From JBKBII01 sp046299415 (lineage in GTDB: Bacteria > Pseudomonadota > Gammaproteobacteria > Ectothiorhodospirales > Ectothiorhodospiraceae): 64,000 bases of DNA. The DNA lies in the NCBI GenBank assembly GCA_046299415.1, contig JBKBII010000001.1:186001-250000 (forward strand), in the 5' to 3' direction. Of the stretch, positions 35,965-46,600 are shown one piece after another. Position numbers and translations under genes: made by a program. Under the pieces are notes generated by a model, which was not told the origin of the DNA, searched no databases, and worked only from the letters and a program-made list of their open reading frames with translations. How positions within the stretch are numbered: the first letter of the stretch is position 1; each line of letters opens with the position of its first letter.

Positions 35965-36546
35965 ATGAAGAATCGTTTGGACTCAGAACCATCGAATGGT
36001 GATGCCGGCAGTCGTCAAGCGGCGGGGCGAGATCATGACGCTGGGGGCTCGACTCTCAACCAGCGCGCTGCGCCGCGCTGCGACGGCACTGACGATGGCA
36101 ACGCTTACGAAGGTGTCGGGCAGAGTGCGCGGGCGTATCGAGCCGGTCTCGAGGGTGAACCTGATCCGAGAATTTTTTTGGCGGCTGAACGTACGGCGTT
36201 GGCGTGGAATCGTTCGGCGTTGGCGTTGATGGCGTTTGGTTTTGTCGTTGAGCGGGCGGGTTTTCTTGGCGAGGCGTTGTCGGCGAATGTGCCGGCCGGG
36301 GCGTCGTGGCCCGCGGCGGTTTTGGGTATTGTCGCGATGCTGATGGCAGCGAGTGTCGCGGGTCTGTCGGCTTGGCGGGGCCGGCTAATTCTCGAAGCTT
36401 TGATTCGGCACGCGCCACCCGAGGCTGTGCCGCCGCGCCGCGTGGCCTTGCTCGGTTGGGCGACGATGGCGCTGGGTTTATGGCTGTCGGTGTGGTTGAC
36501 GATCGAGACGGCGATGCGTGTCGGCTCGCTGAAGGGGCTCGCATGA
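35965..36546 (+). CDS. DUF202 (YidH-type) membrane protein with N-terminal tail
   Basis: The DUF202 core begins near residue 72 with DPRIFLAAERTALAWNRSALALMAFGFVVER, followed by two more membrane helices (SWPAAVLGIVAMLMAASVAG and VALLGWATMALGLWLSVWL). E. coli YidH is of this type; function unknown. About 70 polar residues precede the core, more than usual. The ATG at 35965 is preferred to the GTG at 35953. The MFS gene begins 13 bases after the stop, probably in one transcript. Confidence 0.85.
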   Translation: MKNRLDSEPSNGDAGSRQAAGRDHDAGGSTLNQRAAPRCDGTDDGNAYEGVGQSARAYRAGLEGEPDPRIFLAAERTALAWNRSALALMAFGFVVERAGFLGEALSANVPAGASWPAAVLGIVAMLMAASVAGLSAWRGRLILEALIRHAPPEAVPPRRVALLGWATMALGLWLSVWLTIETAMRVGSLKGLA

Positions 36547-36559
36547 GCGGCGCCAAGCG

Positions 36560-37855
36560 ATGAAGGCTCGTCCTGCGAGTGTGGTGCGCCGGCGTGAGGT
36601 GTTTGGTTGGGCGATGTTCGATTTTGCCAACCAGGCCTATACGCTGCTGATTATTACCGTGATTTTTGGTGACCTGTTCACACGCGTGATCGTTGGCGAT
36701 GGGCCGGATTATCGACTCGGAAATTTGCTTTGGGGCTTGGCGCTCGGGATCAGTTATGCGCTGGTGTTGATCGCGGCCCCCTTGATCGGTGCGTGGATGG
36801 ATTTTTCTGGCGCGCGCAAGCGGTTTTTGATGATCAGCTGGTTGGTGACGGTGGTGGCGACCGCGGGCTTGTACTTCGTCGAACCGGGCTGGGTGCTGTT
36901 TGCGATGGCGCTGGTGATCGTGTCGAATTTCGGTTACGCCCTCGGTGAATCGATCATTGCGGCGTATCTGCCCGACCTCGGGCCGCCGGAACGCTTGGGC
37001 TGGATTTCGGGGCTGGGCTGGGCTTTGGGATATGTCGGTGGCCTCGCGGCGACGGCAGTGGCGTTGAGCGTGCTCGGTGAGACGAGTGCGGACAACTACG
37101 ACCGCGTGCGCTGGGTCGGCCCGATTGCTGCGGCGTTCTTCCTGTTGGCGGCGATTCCAACTTTCGTGTTCTTGCGCGATTTCGCGCGTCGCCGGCGTTT
37201 GTCTTCGAGCTTGGGTGCGGCTTTGGCGTGGCGGCGGCTGCGCTCGACGTTGGCGGAGTTGAATCATCGCCCGCAGCTCATGGCGTTGATGGTGAGCGTG
37301 TTCTTTGTAATGGCGGGCATCGCGATCGTCGTGAGTTTTACGTTTTTGTACGGCGCTCAGGTGATTGGTTGGAGTGAGACGACACGGGTGCAGATGTTCG
37401 TGATCACTCAGGTCACGGCGATCATCGGCGCCTTGGCGTTTGGCTGGCTGCAGGATCGCATTGGGCCGGTTCGCGTGTATCGCGGCGTGTTGCTGTTGTG
37501 GGTGGTGACGGTGATCGGTGTTGTGGCGACGCCGGTATTGGCTGGACTGTTGGAATGGGTGCTGGCGCGTGAAGTTGCGGCTGAGCAGGTGTTTTTGTTG
37601 ATGGGCGCGCTGGCAGGTTTGAGTCTGGGTTCGGCGCAGTCGGCGGGGCGGACGCTGGTGGGGCTTTTGGTGCAGCCGCAGGAGTCGGGCCGGTGGTTTG
37701 GTGTGTGGGGATTGTCGGCGAAGGCGGCGGCGATTTTTGGCTTGATCGGCGTCGGTCTGTTGCAGTGGGCGGTGGGGCTGGCCTACGCGATTCTGTTCTG
37801 CGCCGTTCTGTTTATCGCGGGTTTTGTTGCGGCAGGTCGTATCGGCCGACTTTAG
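36560..37855 (+). CDS. MFS transporter, UMF1 (Atg22-like) family
   Basis: Inner-membrane transporter of 431 residues with about 12 hydrophobic helices. The start motif FGWAMFDFANQAYTLLI is the hallmark of the UMF1/Atg22-like MFS group, and the internal QDRIGPVRVYRGVLLLW fits MFS loops. Members are uncharacterised in most bacteria; yeast Atg22 exports amino acids from the vacuole. The substrate is unknown here. It follows the DUF202 gene closely. Confidence 0.92.
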   Translation: MKARPASVVRRREVFGWAMFDFANQAYTLLIITVIFGDLFTRVIVGDGPDYRLGNLLWGLALGISYALVLIAAPLIGAWMDFSGARKRFLMISWLVTVVATAGLYFVEPGWVLFAMALVIVSNFGYALGESIIAAYLPDLGPPERLGWISGLGWALGYVGGLAATAVALSVLGETSADNYDRVRWVGPIAAAFFLLAAIPTFVFLRDFARRRRLSSSLGAALAWRRLRSTLAELNHRPQLMALMVSVFFVMAGIAIVVSFTFLYGAQVIGWSETTRVQMFVITQVTAIIGALAFGWLQDRIGPVRVYRGVLLLWVVTVIGVVATPVLAGLLEWVLAREVAAEQVFLLMGALAGLSLGSAQSAGRTLVGLLVQPQESGRWFGVWGLSAKAAAIFGLIGVGLLQWAVGLAYAILFCAVLFIAGFVAAGRIGRL

Positions 37856-38090
37856 GCGAGCGGTGAGCGCACGGCGTGTCGGCCTGCTGCGAAGTCGGCC
37901 TGCCGGCGGGTAGCGACCTGGGTGTCACCGGTTTGGCTGGTCTGGTCCGCGGCGACGATCGCGCTGCTGTTTTTGATGGTCTGGCGGTTAGCTGTTTGCT
38001 GGCGGCTTTGGTGACGACTTCAGCGAGTGGGGCGCGTGGTCTGCCGCGTTTTGTTGCGCCGCGGTTGCAAGATGGTGATGGACCACGCGG

Positions 38091-41000
38091 TCAGTCAAGC
38101 GCGGTTGGGGTGGGTTTGACGAAATCCGCGCCGCGGTCGTATCGCTCTTCGTACAGGCGCAGTAGCGCGGGAATCACAAACAGGACCAGCACGGTCGCCA
38201 CCGCGAGACCGAAGACGATCGATATGGCCATCGGGATCAGGAATTGGGCCTGTACCGAGCGTTCGAATAGTAGCGGTGTGAGGCCGGCGATCGTGGTGAT
38301 CGAGGTCAGCAGGACCGCACGCAGCCGTTGGCATGATGCTTCGATGATGGCTTCGCGTAGGTTGAGACCATCGACGCGCAGTTGCTGGTAGAAGCTGACG
38401 AGGATGATCGAGTTGTTGACGACGATGCCGGTGAGCCCGAAGAGGCCAAACATTGACAGGATCGTGAGATCGACGCCGAGCAACCAGTGCCCCACGAAGG
38501 CGCCGAGAAGCCCGAACGGGATGATCGCCATGACGATCAGAGGCCAACCCCAGGATTGAAAGACCCATGCGAGGACCAGGAACATCAGCGCTAACGCAAC
38601 GATCAGTCCTGTGCGCATGTCGGCGAAGGTGTCGGCTTGGTCTTCGGCGCGCCCTTGAAACGCGATGGCCACGTCATAGGTGCGTTCGATCTCGGCAAGT
38701 AAGCCGTCTTCGAGTGCATTGCGAATACGTTGGGCGTTATTTTGGGTGCGATCGACTTCGGCGGTGACGCTGATCGCGAGCGCGGCATCGACGTGACGGA
38801 GCGTCTCGAATCCCGGTCGAGTGGTGAGGGTCGCGACGGTATCGAGTGGTGCGAGAGCGCCGTTCGGCAGGCGTATGGGCAGTCGATCGAGCGTGTCGAG
38901 CCGGAGACGTTCCGAGTCGGGTAGGCGCAGGCGAATTTCGATTTCGTCGGGCCCTTGTAGGATGTTTTGTGCGAGGGCACCGTCGAACGCTTCCCGAAGC
39001 TGAGCCGCGAGGGTGTCGGTGGTGAGTCCGGCGGCCCGCCCGTTGGGCGTGAGCTCAAAGATGCTTTGCTGGCGGCCAAAGGGGGTGTCGTCGCGTACGG
39101 CGTAGGTCCCGGAAAAATCATCGATGATTTCGACGAGTGCGGTCGCCGCGCGTTTCAGTCGTGCGGGGTCGTCGCCGGTGATGCGGAGATCGAGATCGGT
39201 GCCCGGTGGTCCGGCTTGGCGTTCGGCGAGTGTGAGAGATTCGAGACCGGGCGCGTCGGGTGCGCGGGTCTGCCAGGCATTGAGAAGTTGGCGATTGCGC
39301 ACGTCGCGTTGTTCGGGGGAGACGAGTTCGACTTGGATCGTGCCGTATTGGTCGCCGCGCGGCGCGCCACCATCTCCGCTATCGACACCAATGCCGCGAC
39401 GGATGACCGCGGTGCGGACAAGACCACCGCCGAGTGCTTGTTCGGTGTGGTACAGCGCGCTCTCGAGTTCATCGAGGTAGCGATCGACCACGTCGGGCGG
39501 GGTGCCAGCGGCGAATGCGACACCGGCGTTGACGACCGTTCCTTCGGGCGAGGGGAAGAAGGTAAACGCGACGCGCCCCGAGGCGACGAGACCGATGGCG
39601 AGTATCAGCGCACCGGTGGCGAGTGCGAGGGTGACGCCGGCGTGATCGGTTGACCATGCCACGGCCCGTGCGAAGCGGCCATGACGCAGACTGGCAAAGC
39701 CTCGATCGAAGCGTCCACGCAAGCTTTTGGGTGCGGGTTCGCTAACCTTCGACAGGGTGTTGCGCAGTTGTGCGGGAAGAACCAGAAAAGCAATGATGAG
39801 CGTGGCGGCGATGACGCAGATGACGACGAGGGGGATGTCGAACAGGATGTTGCCGATGACGCCGCCGACCGCCATTAGGGGCAGGAAGGCGGCAATCGTG
39901 GTGAGCGAGGAGGCGACGACGGGGCCGATCATGCGCGCCGCTGCACGGCCGGCCGCCTCGCGAGGGTCTTCGCCTGCCTGATAGCGGGCGTAGGCGTGTT
40001 CGGCGACGACGATCGAGTTGTCGACGATGATGCCGAGCGACATGATGAATCCGAACAGCGAGATCATGTTGATTGAGCCGCCGACGGCCCAGAGCGCCAT
40101 GAGCGCTGCGGTGAAGGCGATCGGGATGCCGAGCGAGACGCGCAGCGCGATCCCCGGATGAAGGAAAAGGAACAGGATGCCGAGGACGAGCAGCAGCCCT
40201 CCGACCCCGTTCTTGACCAGCAACATGATGCGTTCGTAGAGCAGTTCCCAGAAGGCGTCGATGACTTCGAGGTTGATGCCGTCGGGCAGGCTGGCACGTG
40301 TCGGTTCGAGCCAGTCGTCGAGAATCCGCGCGGAGCGCAGCGAGTCGCCGCTTTCGCTGCGCAGGAGTTGCAGCTCGATGGCGGCACGGCCGTCCTGGCG
40401 CATGATGACTTGCCCGTCGAGGGGCGTTTGGCGAATGTCGGCGACCTGTCCGAGCGTCAATGTGCCGGCGCTGTCACTCGCAGGGTCGGTGCGCAGGGCG
40501 AGGGCTTCGAGTGCAGCGATGTCGCGGGCTTGTGAAAGCGTCCGCAATTGCTCGGCGGTGTCGCCACGGCCGGGGTTTCCGGCTGGAATATCACGCGATT
40601 GGGCGTTCAGGAGAGCGGCCAGCTCGCTGAGCGTGGCGTTGCTCTGGACGAGTGTCAGGAGGTCGAGTTCGACGGCTAGGACGTCGTCGGTGTAGCCGGT
40701 GAATTCGACTCGTGCGATGCCAGCGTCGAGCAGCTCGCGCTCGAAGCGTCGTGCCAGCGGACGTAAGGTTGCGGCGTCATCGCCTGTGAGCAACAGGCGC
40801 GCCACTGGTTCGTAGCGCACGATGCGACTGACGATCGGTGTTTCGGCCTGGCTCGGTAGGCGGTTGCGGACCTGGTCAACACGATCGGAGACTTGATTGA
40901 CGGCCTGCGCCATGTCGGCGCCGGCGTCGTATTCGAGCGTGATGTTGGAAACGCCTTGGGCCGATGTCGACGTCATGCGCTTGAGGCGGTCGACGTTTTT

Positions 41001-41324
41001 GAGTTCCTGTTCGAGAACGTTGGTGATCGATCGCTCGATGTCTTCGGCAGAGGCGCCGACCCAGACGGTCCGAACACTGACGATCTCGAGCTCGAAGCTT
41101 GGGAAAAACTGCGTGTTGAGACGATCAAGTGAGATGAGTCCGCCGAGCACTAGGAGAACGACAAGGAGTTGTGCCGCGAGGCGATGCTGCAGAAACAGGC
41201 CGATCAGGCCGCGAGCGCCGGCGGTGTCGGTCGCGGGTTGGTGGCTCGCTGAGGCGGTAGAGTCGGTTTCTGTTGGGTTGGCTGTCGAGCCGGTGTCTGT
41301 TGGGTTGTTTTGATTCGGGTTCAT
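38091..41324 (-). CDS. RND-family efflux permease (AcrB/MdtF-like)
   Basis: Proton-driven efflux permease of 1077 residues with the RND layout: helix 1 (LFLQHRLAAQLLVVLLVLGG), a large periplasmic loop, helices 2-6, second loop, helices 8-12. In helix 4 the usual Asp-Asp pair is Asp-Asn (GIIVDNSIVVAEH), a variant common in this subgroup. An N-terminal cytoplasmic tail of about 40 residues is rich in Thr/Pro/Asn. The adaptor gene just upstream overlaps it by 4 bases. No outer-membrane channel gene lies in the window, so a separate TolC is presumed. Substrate unknown. Confidence 0.94.
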   Translation of the reverse strand: MNPNQNNPTDTGSTANPTETDSTASASHQPATDTAGARGLIGLFLQHRLAAQLLVVLLVLGGLISLDRLNTQFFPSFELEIVSVRTVWVGASAEDIERSITNVLEQELKNVDRLKRMTSTSAQGVSNITLEYDAGADMAQAVNQVSDRVDQVRNRLPSQAETPIVSRIVRYEPVARLLLTGDDAATLRPLARRFERELLDAGIARVEFTGYTDDVLAVELDLLTLVQSNATLSELAALLNAQSRDIPAGNPGRGDTAEQLRTLSQARDIAALEALALRTDPASDSAGTLTLGQVADIRQTPLDGQVIMRQDGRAAIELQLLRSESGDSLRSARILDDWLEPTRASLPDGINLEVIDAFWELLYERIMLLVKNGVGGLLLVLGILFLFLHPGIALRVSLGIPIAFTAALMALWAVGGSINMISLFGFIMSLGIIVDNSIVVAEHAYARYQAGEDPREAAGRAAARMIGPVVASSLTTIAAFLPLMAVGGVIGNILFDIPLVVICVIAATLIIAFLVLPAQLRNTLSKVSEPAPKSLRGRFDRGFASLRHGRFARAVAWSTDHAGVTLALATGALILAIGLVASGRVAFTFFPSPEGTVVNAGVAFAAGTPPDVVDRYLDELESALYHTEQALGGGLVRTAVIRRGIGVDSGDGGAPRGDQYGTIQVELVSPEQRDVRNRQLLNAWQTRAPDAPGLESLTLAERQAGPPGTDLDLRITGDDPARLKRAATALVEIIDDFSGTYAVRDDTPFGRQQSIFELTPNGRAAGLTTDTLAAQLREAFDGALAQNILQGPDEIEIRLRLPDSERLRLDTLDRLPIRLPNGALAPLDTVATLTTRPGFETLRHVDAALAISVTAEVDRTQNNAQRIRNALEDGLLAEIERTYDVAIAFQGRAEDQADTFADMRTGLIVALALMFLVLAWVFQSWGWPLIVMAIIPFGLLGAFVGHWLLGVDLTILSMFGLFGLTGIVVNNSIILVSFYQQLRVDGLNLREAIIEASCQRLRAVLLTSITTIAGLTPLLFERSVQAQFLIPMAISIVFGLAVATVLVLFVIPALLRLYEERYDRGADFVKPTPTALD

Positions 41325-42811
41325 CGCGCGGTACCACTTTCGGGCTGCGACGTGGCCTGAGTGTTGGGCGAGTCGTCGTCGGAGGTGGCTGGTTCGGCGG
41401 ATGCGGGGTTCTCGACGACGCGAACGGCGAGACCGTCGATGGCGTTCGGTAGTCGCGTGATGAGAAGTCTGGCGTTTTCCGGTGCGGATTCGGGTAGCCG
41501 CACGAGAACTTCGGAGCCCGTGACCGCTGCACTGGTGCTTGCTGTCGGCGGTTCACCTGTGTTCGAGGTGAGTGGGGCTGTTGTCCGAGCATCGCCGACT
41601 CGTTCGACTGCAAGGCTTCGCAGACGCCCCTCGACGATGGCGTAGACTCGATCGTTGTCGAATAGCGCCTCGCGTGGGAGACGGACGACATTGTCGACTC
41701 GCGGCAGCTGTAACAGCACGCTCAGATGTTCGTCGAGGCTTAGACGGTCGGCCTGTGCGCGCTCAACGGTGAAAAACGCACGCAGGCCCGTTTCGCCTGG
41801 GCGAATTTCGGCCGCGAGTCGCTCGAGGTGTGCAATCGGCTGGGCTTCGGGCATACCGCCCGTGACGCGGTAGGCAGCGAGGCGTTCGCCGCGGGCGAGG
41901 GCTTCGCGCACGGTTTCGACGGCGCGATTGGGGATCGTCGCGACGAGTTCGAAGCCAGCGTCGGGTAGGAAGCGGACCAGTGTGGCGCCGCTGCGGACAG
42001 CGTTGCCGAGCGCTGCTTCCACGGCTAGGACGCGACCATCGACTGAAGCGCGAACGCTCGTGGCTGCGAGGTCGCGTTGGGCCAGTTCGAGCGCGCTGGC
42101 CGCTCGCGCCTCGCGCGCGTGAAGTTGGCGTAAACGGGCTGGGGCTTCACGAATCGCCTGTTCGCGTTGTTCGAGGCGGAGACGCGTCGTTTCGAGCGTG
42201 TTTTGCGCCTGGTCGACGTCGTTGTCGGACGCCAGCTGGCGGCGGCGTAGGTCCTGTGCGCGTTCCAGCGCCCGCTCCGCGATGGCTACCTGCTCTCTTT
42301 CTCGACGGACGGCGCGCTCGTCGTTGCGCAGGCGTTCGGCGTCTATGGCGATGGCCGCACGTGCATCTTCGAGATCGGCGTTGCGTTGTGTGGCACGGTC
42401 GCTGGCTTCGAGTGGGTCGAGTTGTACCAAGAGATCGCCCGGTGCATAGCGTCGGCCGGCGCGCGCAGGGACATCGATGACGTCGCCATCGATACGTGCG
42501 GTGAGCGTTTGAATACCGAGGTGCTGCGCTCGGGCGAACAGGGCGATGTCAGGATGTTCCGCGCGCGGTCGCGCCTCCAACGCCGCGACCGGCCATTGCC
42601 GCTCTTGCACCTGCGGTGCTGGGGCTTCGGGACCGGTTGCACGCAGCGCGATGAAACCTAGGATCGCGATCCCGAGAATGATGATGACCGTCACGGCGTT
42701 GCGCAGGCGTTGCCGCAGTGTTGACTTGGCGGCCTGCCCAGTTCGCACGCCGGCCGGCGACGACCGGTCAGCGTTTCGCGAGTGCGGTGTGTTCGGCGCG
42801 TTGTCGGGCAT
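41321..42811 (-). CDS. RND efflux periplasmic adaptor subunit (membrane fusion protein)
   Basis: 496 residues. An N-terminal helix (VTVIIILGIAILGFIAL, residues ~38-54) anchors it in the inner membrane. It is followed by the biotinyl-lipoyl half (GDVIDVPARAGRRYAPGDLL), a long coiled-coil hairpin (about residues 130-240) and beta-barrel domains. Couples the permease to an outer-membrane channel. The C-terminal tail is Ala/Thr/Ser-rich. Its ATGA stop/start overlaps the permease, so they form an operon. Confidence 0.93.
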   Translation of the reverse strand: MPDNAPNTPHSRNADRSSPAGVRTGQAAKSTLRQRLRNAVTVIIILGIAILGFIALRATGPEAPAPQVQERQWPVAALEARPRAEHPDIALFARAQHLGIQTLTARIDGDVIDVPARAGRRYAPGDLLVQLDPLEASDRATQRNADLEDARAAIAIDAERLRNDERAVRREREQVAIAERALERAQDLRRRQLASDNDVDQAQNTLETTRLRLEQREQAIREAPARLRQLHAREARAASALELAQRDLAATSVRASVDGRVLAVEAALGNAVRSGATLVRFLPDAGFELVATIPNRAVETVREALARGERLAAYRVTGGMPEAQPIAHLERLAAEIRPGETGLRAFFTVERAQADRLSLDEHLSVLLQLPRVDNVVRLPREALFDNDRVYAIVEGRLRSLAVERVGDARTTAPLTSNTGEPPTASTSAAVTGSEVLVRLPESAPENARLLITRLPNAIDGLAVRVVENPASAEPATSDDDSPNTQATSQPESGTAR

Positions 42812-43659
42812 GTGGGCTCATTGTTGGCTGGGCGCGGGGCCGATCGATGAATGCGGCTGAGGTGATATCGACGCTCGCGCGGGGCAGTCGCCCCGTTCGA
42901 CGCAGAGTTTCGATCAGAGGCGGGTGTTGAGATGTTTTTTGGAAGTCCGGTGGTCGCGCTGAGTCGGCGCGATCAACGCGGGGTGTTCGATCACCAGTTG
43001 TTTGAAGACGCGGCTATCGGACGGTTCTCTGCGTACGTGCGTTTCGGCTCGCTGGTCAAGCACGCCTCACGGCACGGAAAGACTTAGCACGCGCAATAAG
43101 GTTCCTGCTCTCGATTTCGACTCATATCGTCGATTTGTGTTTTTGGCGTGCCGAACGATCAATTTTTGTCGATCGGGTTGCTGGCGCCCGATTTTCCGGA
43201 TGGATTGTTCACGTGGGCCGTTATTCCACATGGCTTTGCGCGTGCTAAGAAGTTTGCGTGTCGGGACGCACAACTTCGAGATGACGATTGATGACGGCGC
43301 TTGAATGACCAATCAGGTCTGTGGTCACTAAGGCCTTGGTTCTGGATCACTATCTCGAGTTCGCCGACGGGTTTCACCAGCCTTCAGATTTCGGGTCTGG
43401 GTTTGTGGATGATGTTTCGAGCGATCAAGCCGGGGATGTGAATGGCGCAGGTCCGGCTCTGCCGAGCGTGGCGAACGCCCGGAGTGATTCGCTTGCATTG
43501 ATTCGCTCGCGGAGCGAATTCGGAACGACGCTGCATGAATATGAAGCCACCATCTGTGTATCCGTTTGCGAATCAGTGACGGTGTTCGTGTTGGGCCGCC
43601 CCGGCCGTGGCCGATCCGGCGACTCCTACGAGCGCCTCGGGTCTCATCCGATAAGCGCA
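42812..43659. other. Gap rne-RND adaptor
   Basis: About 850 bases between two minus-strand genes, lower in GC than its surroundings near 43080-43320. No gene has recognisable features. A perfect hairpin CGGGGC-AGTC-GCCCCG (42880-42895) lies about 70 bases upstream of the adaptor start, without a T-run. The region must contain the RND promoter and the rne 3' end; no regulator gene sits there. Confidence 0.5.
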
Positions 43660-46600
43660 TCACTCAGACGGTGAGTCCTTTGTGTGTCTGGTCTCGGTCT
43701 CGCTGCCGGTGTTGGCGGCGCTGTCCTGCTTGGACGAACTCCCGTTTTCCGGTGCGGCTGCCGAGCGTCGGCGCGGTCGACGGCTACGGCGGCGCGGCTG
43801 TTGCGAGCGTTCTGCCGTTTCGGTTGCCGTGGAATCTGCAGTTGAGTCAACGCGGCTTTGATCGTCTTGACGACGCTCATCAGACGGGCGATCGGGCGTC
43901 GTGGTGGCCGTTGGCTCTATTGAATCGACGTGGTTGTTCGGTGCACGATTGGTGGTTTGCGGTTCAGAGTGCTGGGTCGTCGAATCGTTTGTGGCGGTGT
44001 TCAGTGCACGAGACGATTGAGTATCCGAAGTCGAAGATGTGTCGACGGTAGCGCTCTTGCGCGACCCGCGACGCGAACGACGACGCGCCGGCTTCGCCGC
44101 TTCGGCGTTTTTATCCGAAGGCGCTGCGGTTCTGCTGGCGGCGCGTTCAGACTCATTGTCGGGCTTTGTTTCAGGGCGTTGTCGTTCGTCATTCGCGGGT
44201 TCGTCAAGGTCGCCTTCGGGAGCAACTGCGGGCGGTTTGGCGGAGACCTCTGCCGATGCTTGGGGGGGTGACGATGGTGCCGGCGCGCCTTCGGGCGGGT
44301 TCGACTTGGCGTTGACCGATTCGCTGGGTTTGCCGCGTGGGCGCCGGCGCCGGCGGGATCCGGAAGCTGGCGGAGTGGGGTCGTCGTCACCGTCGGTCTC
44401 ATCGTTTGTAATTTTGTCTTCGGGCGCCGGCATTTGTTCTGTGACGGATTTCGAACGTTCCTCGACGACGGATTCCGAAGCCTCGGTTTCTTTCGATACG
44501 GATGGCGCCTCGATGGTCGTGTCCGGATCGTATGTGCTGATGGCGTTGGTGCTGGTCGCGGCGGCGGCCTGTTCGGGTGAAGCCGATTCCGGATCTGCTG
44601 GTTCTTGCGATTCGGCGTTCGTGAGTTCGTCGACTGACGACGATGCGGAAGGCGGTGTTACTGCCGCGGCTTTGATCGGCGTGCCGGCCGTTTCGGCGAT
44701 CGGTTCGTCGGTCAGCTGATTGTGTGACGGTCTGCCATCAACCGCGGTGAAGTGCACGACATTGCGACCCGTTTCGTTTTCGCTTGGGCCGTTTGCGGGC
44801 GCCTGCCGCTCGGCTGATTGCGCCGATGACGGGCGATCATCAGCAGATTCGGTACGTTGACTACGGCGTTCGCGCAGTTGTCTGGCCGCTTCGATCGCGG
44901 AGGCGACATTGGGTCCTCGCGCTTCGTCCAGTGGAGCGACGTTTGGCGGGGTGGGCGGAGTGGCCCAAGCCGGCGTGCTGGAGCTTTGGTGGCCGCCCGG
45001 GTGTTCGCCCGCCGCGCGCTCGTGGGTTGGTGCCTCCCTTCGCGGTTCGCTCGCGTCGGTCGGTCCGTTATGCTGTGGCGGATTGTTGGTGCTCGGCTCG
45101 TTGCTCGCGTGATCGGTATCCGCGCCATTGTTGCGCGCCGTTGACGGGTGGCCACGTTCAGCAAAAGCTTTGGTTCCAACGTGCGTTGGGGGCGCCTCAG
45201 TTGAGGCGTCGCACGCGTTTGTAATCTCGGCCTGTGTATCGGCCTGTGTATCGGTATGGGTGCCGGATTTCCTACGACGACCACCGCGTCGCGAGCGACG
45301 CGAACGGTTTCTACCGTCGTCGTCTCTGTGATCGTCGTCTGCAGGTGCGCTGCGCGGGCTGTTTTGACTGGTGTTGTCGCCGTTGTCACTCCTGCCTCGC
45401 GGCGAGGCGGAGTGCGTGCCGTCGTTCGATGAGCCGCGCACGCCGTGACTTTCGCCGGTATCGCCGGGACGCATCGGGAACAGAGCGCTCCAGATGCGGG
45501 TGAAGAATCCCGGTGTTTGAACGGTGCTTTGAGGTTGAATGCCGGCAGCGGAGGGTTCAGCCACCCGGGTGCGTTGGCGCTCGGGCGCCACGCTGGGGGG
45601 CGGAGTGACGACCGGCAGGGTCTGTACGAGGGGCGTTTCAGCGCGGCCGTTGGTCGGGCTACCAGCGGTGAGTTCGGCCGTTTTCGGCGGTGTCACGAGC
45701 TGATGTGATGCGCGGTGACCGATGGTGCTGGCGATCTCATCTTCGCGGACTCGAGCCACTCGGTAGTGCGGCGTTTCCCAGTTGGGGTTGAACAGGATCT
45801 GGACGCTAACTTCGTGCCGATGCTCGATATCAGCGATTTGGGCCCGCTTTTCGTTGACGAGAAAACTGCCGACGTCGACGGGAACTTCAGCGACCACCAA
45901 GCCCGTTCGGTCTTTGATCGCTTCTTCTTCGATCAAGCGCAGAATCGATAGCGCAAGACTTTCGACCGAGCGGATCGAGCCGTGACCCGAGCAGCGGGGG
46001 CAGGTGATCTGGCTCGACTCTCCCAGCGATGCGCGCAGTCGTTGACGGGACATCTCGAGCAGGCCGAAGCGCGAAATGCGACCGACCTGTACCCGCGCAC
46101 GATCCATTTCCATTGCTTCGCGCAGTCGGTTTTCGACTTCGCGCTGGTGTTTTGCGGCGCTCATGTCGATGAAGTCCACGACGATGAGGCCACCTAGGTC
46201 GCGGATACGTAGCTGACGGGCGACCTCGTCGGCGGCTTCGAGATTGGTTTTGAACGCGGTGTCTTCGACGTCTGAGCCTTTGGTCGCGCGCGCCGAGTTG
46301 ACGTCGACTGCGACGAGGGCCTCGGTGTGATCAATGACGAGTGCGCCCCCGGAAGGCAGGGTCACTTCGCGCTCGAGGGCCGATTCGATTTGGCTCTCGA
46401 CCTGATAGCGATTGAACAGCGGGATCGTGTCCTGGTAGAGCTTGACCCGCCGAGCAGCGGTCGGCATCACGCGTTCGCAGAATTCCACCGCTTGTTGGTA
46501 CATGAGCGGTTCGTCGATGATGACTTCGCCGATGTCATCGCGTAGGTGGTCGCGCAGCGCGCGGATGATGACGTTGGATTCTTGATGAACGAGCGCCGGC

